Shown: piece after piece, positions 6,980-10,809 of the stretch
Layout of the letters: the number at the start of each line of letters is the position of its first letter
Numbering within the stretch: position 1 is the first letter of the stretch
Origin: Fimenecus sp051881395
Lineage (GTDB): Bacteria > Bacillota > Clostridia > Oscillospirales > Acutalibacteraceae
Assembly: GCA_051881395.1 (NCBI GenBank)
Contig: JBJEPU010000108.1
Coordinates: forward strand, 1 to 10,809
Length of the DNA stretch: 10,809 nucleotides
Reading direction: 5' to 3'
Notes under the pieces: model-generated
Seen by the model: the letters and a program-made list of their open reading frames with translations, nothing else
The model's database searches: none
Told to the model about the DNA's origin: nothing
Program-made: the position numbers and the translations under genes

Positions 6980-7741
6980 CTATATATCCTCTTTTTCGTG
7001 ATTTGCAATCATTTGGTACAGACAGTCCAATGCATCCGAAAGACCGCCCAAACGGTCAATCATACCGCATTCCACCGCGGCATTTCCGTCTAAAACTGTG
7101 CCGACATCTGTTGCAAGTTCCCCGGTAGCAAGCATAAATTCGCGAAATTTCTCCGGCGGCATTTTGGAATTTTTCGAGACAAAATCCACAATCCGCTCCT
7201 GCATTTTTTGAAAATAGGAAAAGGTTTGTGGCACGCCCAATACCAACCCATTCATACGAACCGGATGGACCGTCATCGTCGCAGACGGGACAATAAACGA
7301 TTGCTTTGCGGATACCGCAAGCGGCACACCGATAGAATGCCCGCCGCCGAGCACCAAAGACACCGTCGGTGTTTTCATGCCGCTGATAAGCTCCGCAATC
7401 GCAAGCCCTGCCTCAATGTCGCCGCCAACCGTGTTTAAAATGACGATTAAGCCTTCAATTTCGTCGCTTTCCTCAATCGCCACCAACTGCGGAATCACAT
7501 GCTCATATTTCGTGGTTTTGTTTTGCGGGGGCAAAATATAGTGCCCTTCAATTTGACCGATTATGGTTAGGCAATGAATACTGTGTCCGTTTTTTTCGAC
7601 GGTAATGGAGCCAGTTTCTACAATTTGCCGAATAGAAGAAGCCGTATGCTCTGCATCTGCATTTTCTTCCTCGTCAAAAGGCGCATATTCCGCATTTTGC
7701 ATACATGTGGAAAAAGCAATGGATTTTTTCGATTTTTTCAT
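6980..7741 (-). CDS. tepA: TepA-like ClpP-family serine protease
   Basis: This is a 253-residue cytoplasmic member of the ClpP/crotonase-fold serine protease group (S14), resembling Bacillus TepA (YmfB). The likely triad is Ser136 in GGGHSIG, His159 in MTVHPVR and Asp212 in GELATDVGT. ILNTVGGDIEAGLAIAE is the conserved substrate-side block, and AAVECGMIDRLGG is the usual C-terminal motif. An N-terminal extension of about 45 residues, with an acidic stretch, precedes the fold. I prefer the ATG at 7741 to the GTG at 7750, because AGAGGTG (7748-7754) is the ribosome binding site for the former and overlaps the latter. It is the first gene of the operon and precedes the DNA translocase. TepA was linked to protein secretion in Bacillus; its substrate here is unknown. 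Confidence 0.92.
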   Translation of the reverse strand: MKKSKKSIAFSTCMQNAEYAPFDEEENADAEHTASSIRQIVETGSITVEKNGHSIHCLTIIGQIEGHYILPPQNKTTKYEHVIPQLVAIEESDEIEGLIVILNTVGGDIEAGLAIAELISGMKTPTVSLVLGGGHSIGVPLAVSAKQSFIVPSATMTVHPVRMNGLVLGVPQTFSYFQKMQERIVDFVSKNSKMPPEKFREFMLATGELATDVGTVLDGNAAVECGMIDRLGGLSDALDCLYQMIANHEKEDI

Positions 7742-7794
7742 ATGGCACACCTCTTAGAAAATATGTATTTAGTATTTCCGCAGGGTGTGCGAAT

Positions 7795-7810
7795 TATTTT
7801 GCGCAAAATA
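7795..7810. promoter_or_regulatory. 16-base perfect palindrome at tepA transcription start
   Basis: TATTTTGCGCAAAATA is its own reverse complement over all 16 bases. It abuts the -10 element (7810-7815) and covers the predicted transcription start of tepA, the usual place for a repressor site. A second dyad, GTATCA (7813-7818) with TGATAC (7829-7834), lies in the same promoter. I do not recognise the cognate regulator; operator function is inference. Confidence 0.4.
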
Positions 7811-7838
7811 TTGTATCATAAATCTGTCTGATACGCAA
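7810..7838 (-). promoter_or_regulatory. SigA promoter of the tepA-ftsK-ygiQ-hydrolase-DUF3006 operon
   Basis: Minus-strand TTGCGT (7833-7838) and TACAAT (7810-7815) are separated by 17 bases, with TGA just before the -10 (extended -10). The predicted start near 7803 leaves a leader of about 60 bases before the tepA ATG. It sits downstream of the spo0A terminator, so the operon is an independent unit. No other promoter is evident to me in the very short gaps further down the operon. Confidence 0.82.
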
Positions 7839-7858
7839 TCTTTTGTTTTGGTTTATAA

Positions 7859-7891
7859 AAAATTTGCCTTACAAATTGTAAGGCAAATTTT
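7859..7891 (-). terminator. Intrinsic terminator of spo0A
   Basis: A perfect 14-base stem (AAAATTTGCCTTAC with GTAAGGCAAATTTT) closes on a 5-base loop and is followed on the minus strand by a T-rich stretch ending TTTTTTATAAAC. It lies 31 bases past the spo0A stop. Only the minus-strand side has the T run. Confidence 0.9.
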
Positions 7892-7922
7892 GAAAAGGGC
7901 GTATGTATGCTTAAAAGTATGT

Positions 7923-8696
7923 TTAACTGATTTTCAGCTGTAAACGCAGTTTATCACTAATCATGGCAATAAACTCCGAATTTGTGGGCTTGCCGCGACT
8001 GTTTTGAATGGTGTAGCCGAAATAGGAGCTGAGAACATCTACATCTCCCCTGTCCCACGCCACTTCAATCGCATGGCGTATTGCTCGCTCTACACGGGAA
8101 GAAGTCGTTGAAAACCGCTTTGCCACGGTAGGATATAACACCTTTGTGACAGAATTCATCATTTCTGTATCGTTTATGGACAAAATAATGGCTTCCCGCA
8201 AATATTGATAGCCTTTAATATGCGCAGGCACACCGATTTGATGCATAATTTCACTGACAAGCACTTCTAAATCAGAGTTGTTAAAATGCGCTTGTGCATT
8301 GCTTTTCACCTGTGATTGTGTGTCGCCCGCCATAAGCAGAATGCGCTCCGCCATCATGGAAACATCAAACGGTTTTAAGAAATAATAGTCGGCGCCCGCA
8401 GTCAATACTTCATTCTCAAACCGCTGATTGTCCACGCCTGATACAACCATTACCAACGGCTTTTTGATTTTCGGATTTTTGGTCATCTGCTGTAAGACGC
8501 CGAGCGCATCCACCGAGGACATAATTGCGTCCATAACAAGCACATCGGGTTTTTCAAGCTCTAAAAGCCGTAAAACCTCACTGCCGTTTTTCGACACACG
8601 CCGAACCTCGAACCCATACGATTTGAAAACGGATGTGCAATGCTTTCCGAATTCGTTTGCTTCCTCCGTAAATAGAATTTTGAGTGTTTTCTCCAT
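7923..8696 (-). CDS. spo0A: Sporulation master response regulator Spo0A
   Basis: Spo0A is the phosphorylation-activated transcription factor that commits the cell to sporulation. The 257-residue protein has an N-terminal receiver domain (about 5-125), with the phosphoacceptor Asp56 in VLVMDAIMS, Ser86 and Lys108 (LKPFD). The C-terminal Spo0A DNA-binding domain carries the highly conserved recognition helix SRVERAIRHAIEVAW (200-214) and TNSEFIAMISDKLRL. The start is supported by AGGAGGT before the ATG. Two deviations are visible: the acidic metal-binding pair is Glu11-Glu12 instead of the usual Asp-Asp, and the Pro after Asp-x-x-Met is Ser60. It follows spoIVB, the order conserved in spore-forming Firmicutes, but has its own promoter and terminator. 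I saw no obvious 0A box (TGTCGAA) upstream. Confidence 0.98.
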   Translation of the reverse strand: MEKTLKILFTEEANEFGKHCTSVFKSYGFEVRRVSKNGSEVLRLLELEKPDVLVMDAIMSSVDALGVLQQMTKNPKIKKPLVMVVSGVDNQRFENEVLTAGADYYFLKPFDVSMMAERILLMAGDTQSQVKSNAQAHFNNSDLEVLVSEIMHQIGVPAHIKGYQYLREAIILSINDTEMMNSVTKVLYPTVAKRFSTTSSRVERAIRHAIEVAWDRGDVDVLSSYFGYTIQNSRGKPTNSEFIAMISDKLRLQLKIS

Positions 8697-8727
8697 AAAA
8701 TTGACCTCCTGTTTTGATTTCTGCCAT

Positions 8728-8756
8728 ATTTTACCATATTAGTTAATATTTGGCAA
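8728..8756 (-). promoter_or_regulatory. SigA promoter of spo0A
   Basis: Minus-strand TTGCCA (8751-8756) and TAAAAT (8728-8733) are separated by 17 bases, with an extended -10 TG immediately before. The sequence upstream, between 8757 and 8805, is very rich in A and T and could serve as an UP element. The predicted start leaves about 25 bases before the ATG. A SigH promoter, known in Bacillus, is not clearly recognisable here. Confidence 0.82.
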
Positions 8757-8812
8757 TGGATTTTTTGAAAATATTTTTATTTTTTTCATTTTTATACAGA
8801 AAACCTTAAAAA

Positions 8813-8852
8813 GAAAGGATGCATAACCGTAAAAACAGTTATACATCCTTTC
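8813..8852 (-). terminator. Intrinsic terminator of spoIVB
   Basis: The stem pairs 8813-8827 with 8838-8852 (GAAAGGATG...ATAAC against GTTAT...CATCCTTTC), with one C/A mismatch and a 10-base loop. On the minus strand it is followed by TTTTTAAGG. It begins two bases after the spoIVB stop and separates that gene from the spo0A promoter. Confidence 0.87.
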
Positions 8853-8854
8853 GC

Positions 8855-10105
8855 TTACGATGCCGCTTTCAACGTCTGTTCGTTGATTGCTTCGGCATCT
8901 TTCAGCATTGTTTCGGCAAATATGCCGTAGCCTTGCAATGCATTGTTGACAAATACATGCGTCACCGCACCGACAAGCATACCGTTTTGAATGATAGGAC
9001 TGCCGCTCATACCTTGCACAATACCGCCTGTCTTTTCAATCAAAGCGCTGTCGGTTACTTCGACAATCATATTTTTACCGTTCTCATCAGAATTTGGGTA
9101 AACCTTAACGATTTTGGCATCATAATACTGTGGGCCTGCATCGTCAACCGTTGCAAGAATCTGTGCGTAGCCGGTCTTTACCTCATTTTTTGTTGCCACA
9201 GGCATTTCGGACGCACTTTCGTTGTACACGTCTAACACGCCGAATACACCCGTTTCCCCGTTGCTGTAAAGTGTGCCGAGACTTTCCTCTTCAAACACAC
9301 CGCAAAGCTCACCGGTAATGCCGGCACTGCCTTTGTAACAGCCGCTGATTTGGGTTTTTATGGCTTCGCCGTGTCCAAACGGCATCACCGCACCGGTATC
9401 CAAGTCACAGATTGCGTGACCGAGTCCGCCGAATATACCGTTCTCTTTGCAATAGAAAGTCATGGTACCGACGCCCGCAGTGCTGTCTCGCACCCACAAG
9501 CCCGCTTTTTGTGTGCCGTCATTCGAGGAAACGGCAAGCGTAAGCTGTGTTTGCCAAACTTTTTTATCTCTGCGCACGGTTAAAGTGATACTGTCGGTGC
9601 TCGCCTGTACTGCGGCGCTGAGTTGCGACACATTTTGTGCAGAGCACCCGTTAATCGCGAGTATGACATCGCCGACTTTTAAACCTGCACGCTTTGCGGG
9701 GCTTACAATCCCCTCTGCGGTTGGCACATCATCCATACCGACAATTAAAATACCGTCTGTAAAGATTTTAATACCGAAGACATCACCACTCGGCACGACA
9801 TATTGCCGTTTGCTGACCGTCACTGTCGAAGATTTCACCGGAATGGTGTTGAGCAACGAAATATTTACTTGGTAACTTTCCGCGCCTTCGGAGCCGTCGG
9901 AGACCGTGTGCGCAGAATTCGCAGAAAGCACTGTGCTTTCCGATTCGCAATTCTGCAACGAGTAAATGCCGTTGACATTTATCTCCTGATTCTCTAAAAG
10001 GCGAATGGTATCGGGATAAACCTTGTCTCCCAAAAAAACCAAAGCAAATATGACAGAGGCAGCAACAAGACTGAAAAGGCTGAAAAACTTGAATAAATTC
10101 TTCAT
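8855..10105 (-). CDS. spoIVB: SpoIVB peptidase, PDZ-containing sporulation serine protease
   Basis: SpoIVB is made in the forespore, crosses into the space between the two membranes and starts the signalling that activates SigK in the mother cell. The 416-residue protein has one N-terminal membrane segment (about 8-26). A PDZ domain spans about 110-185 (AGLKVGDVILAING), followed by an S55 peptidase domain. The catalytic candidates are His230 in GGLGHAICD and Ser369 in GMSGSPIIQNGMLVGAVTHV; the second of two serines is taken from the Bacillus alignment. The start is clear: GGAGGTG lies four bases from the ATG and is followed by a lysine-rich signal anchor. It is a monocistronic gene between two terminators and lies beside spo0A as in other spore formers. 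Length is similar to Bacillus SpoIVB. Confidence 0.96.
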   Translation of the reverse strand: MKNLFKFFSLFSLVAASVIFALVFLGDKVYPDTIRLLENQEINVNGIYSLQNCESESTVLSANSAHTVSDGSEGAESYQVNISLLNTIPVKSSTVTVSKRQYVVPSGDVFGIKIFTDGILIVGMDDVPTAEGIVSPAKRAGLKVGDVILAINGCSAQNVSQLSAAVQASTDSITLTVRRDKKVWQTQLTLAVSSNDGTQKAGLWVRDSTAGVGTMTFYCKENGIFGGLGHAICDLDTGAVMPFGHGEAIKTQISGCYKGSAGITGELCGVFEEESLGTLYSNGETGVFGVLDVYNESASEMPVATKNEVKTGYAQILATVDDAGPQYYDAKIVKVYPNSDENGKNMIVEVTDSALIEKTGGIVQGMSGSPIIQNGMLVGAVTHVFVNNALQGYGIFAETMLKDAEAINEQTLKAAS

Positions 10106-10142
10106 TTTTCACCTCCGCACGCGGTTTTTCGGACCGCACTAA

Positions 10143-10171
10143 TACTTTGTGCGAAATGTGAAAAAATATAA
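10143..10171 (-). promoter_or_regulatory. Possible SigG/SigF-type promoter of spoIVB
   Basis: On the minus strand, TTATA (10167-10171) and CAAAGTA (10143-10149) are 17 bases apart. This resembles the SigG pattern, whose -10 is close to CATNNTA and whose -35 is close to GNATA. The placement gives a leader of about 30 bases before the ATG. The -35 match is weak, and no good SigA promoter is visible in the 78 bases between the aroK terminator and spoIVB. Forespore control of spoIVB is known in Bacillus; this assignment is inference. Confidence 0.35.
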
Positions 10172-10183
10172 ACGGAAAAAATA

Positions 10184-10222
10184 AGACTTTACGGTGAATT
10201 TTAGAATTCAACCGTAAAGTCT
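10184..10222 (-). terminator. Intrinsic terminator of the aroK unit
   Basis: A 12-base perfect stem (AGACTTTACGGT with ACCGTAAAGTCT) continues, after a single bulged A, into a 5-base stem GAATT/AATTC with a 4-base loop. The minus strand follows with TTATTTTTT. It starts six bases after the aroK stop codon. Confidence 0.9.
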
Positions 10223-10228
10223 GAAATT

Positions 10229-10735
10229 TTATTTTTTGATTTGTTTTAAAGCCAGCAAAATGTCTGCAACCGCATCTTCCGAGGATTTGGCGTCAGAGGA
10301 TACCGTGATGTCGGCATATTTTTGATAAAACGGCAAACGCTCATAATAAATATCATCTATGGTTTTGCCTTTTGTTGCCGCAACCCCGCGCGTTTTAATA
10401 TTGTTCAAACGGGATTTGACGGTTTCCAAAGATACATCTAAAAATATGATGATTCCGTCTCGCCGAAGCTTTTGCATCGCCGCATCGCGAAAAACGGCAC
10501 TGCCGCCGGTGGCAATGACGCAGTTTTCACAATCCAGCGAGAGAATTGCCGCACATTCTGCATCTAAAAAATGTGCAATCCCGTCCGTATCAATAATTTC
10601 CTGCAACAGACGCTTTTCCCGCTGTTGAATCACCAAATCCGTATCGCAAAAGCCGATACCGAGCGTTTTTGCCAAAATAACGCCAACCGTGCTCTTACCC
10701 GAAGCGGGCATACCGATTAAAACAATATTTTTCAT
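10229..10735 (-). CDS. aroK: Shikimate kinase-like P-loop kinase
   Basis: This 168-residue protein belongs to the shikimate kinase family, which phosphorylates the 3-hydroxyl of shikimate with ATP in aromatic amino acid synthesis. The P-loop is GMPASGKST (8-16), followed by the DTD motif (31-33), ATGGSAV (75-81) and the lid/adenine region NIKTRG (112-117) with YERLPFY (131-137). Length is normal. However, the substrate-binding GE-x-x-FR motif reads GIAHFLDAE (52-60). Its Arg, which binds the shikimate carboxylate, is therefore Leu57, and the GGG motif is GGS. The start overlaps the upstream stop by TGATG and lacks a good ribosome binding site, suggesting translational coupling. The fold and family are sure; shikimate as the true substrate is less so. 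Confidence 0.85.
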   Translation of the reverse strand: MKNIVLIGMPASGKSTVGVILAKTLGIGFCDTDLVIQQREKRLLQEIIDTDGIAHFLDAECAAILSLDCENCVIATGGSAVFRDAAMQKLRRDGIIIFLDVSLETVKSRLNNIKTRGVAATKGKTIDDIYYERLPFYQKYADITVSSDAKSSEDAVADILLALKQIKK

Positions 10736-10809
10736 CAGATGGAAATTTCGTGCGCGAGCTTATACATATCCAAATCAATGCTCTTTTTCATATTCAGCGC
10801 TTCAAAAAT
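10735..10809 (-). CDS. Unidentified gene, last 24 codons
   Basis: Reading leftward from the edge, the frame is open and ends in a TGA that overlaps the aroK ATG by one base. The visible end contains KKSIDLDMYKLAHEISI, which looks helical and soluble. The tight overlap means that it forms an operon with aroK. That makes an aromatic-pathway gene plausible, but the fragment is too short to assign and I do not recognise it. Confidence 0.6.
   Translation of the reverse strand: MFEALNMKKSIDLDMYKLAHEISI

Noticed and set aside
7742..7750. GTG start for tepA, three codons upstream of the chosen ATG
   Set aside because: The GTG lies within the AGAGGTG ribosome binding site, which is correctly spaced for the ATG at 7741.
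1..10809. CRISPR array, tRNA or rRNA genes, or an antiphage defence island
   Set aside because: I saw no regularly spaced repeats, no tRNA-like cloverleaf and no defence-type proteins. The genes are mostly core functions.

Overview
The window looks like a piece of an endospore-forming Clostridia chromosome of moderate GC, most likely from the Oscillospiraceae/Ruminococcaceae side. The main grounds are Spo0A, SpoIVB and a SpoIIIE/FtsK translocase, strong AGGAGG-type ribosome binding sites, and protein sequences typical of that group. Every confident gene lies on the minus strand, so transcription runs from the right edge to the left edge.

In transcription order: (1) The last 24 codons of an unidentified gene overlap, by TGATG, a shikimate-kinase-like gene (aroK), which ends in a strong hairpin terminator at 10184-10222. 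(2) spoIVB follows, a membrane-anchored PDZ serine peptidase of late sporulation. It has a possible sporulation-type promoter and its own terminator at 8813-8852. (3) spo0A, the master sporulation response regulator, has a clear extended -10 SigA promoter and a terminator at 7859-7891. (4) A tightly packed five-gene unit runs from 7741 to 1377. It encodes a TepA-like ClpP-family protease, the DNA translocase FtsK/SpoIIIE, a YgiQ-type radical SAM protein, a membrane-anchored ComEC-like metallo-beta-lactamase hydrolase and a small DUF3006 protein. Its promoter carries two dyad symmetries that could be operators. (5) A near-consensus promoter only 11 bases past DUF3006 drives rpsB-tsf, with a structured leader before rpsB and a hairpin between the two genes. 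No terminator is visible between units 4 and 5.

Functionally the window joins a decision circuit (Spo0A), a forespore signalling protease (SpoIVB) and chromosome pumping (FtsK/SpoIIIE) to housekeeping translation (S2, EF-Ts). The gene content is mostly ordinary core genome and I see no clear undescribed multigene system. The points most worth a second look are: tsf breaks off at residue ~123, with unrelated sequence to the left edge; the AroK-like protein lacks the shikimate-binding arginine; Spo0A has a Glu-Glu acidic pocket; the tepA promoter contains dyads; and the tepA-to-DUF3006 operon appears to run into rpsB-tsf without a terminator.
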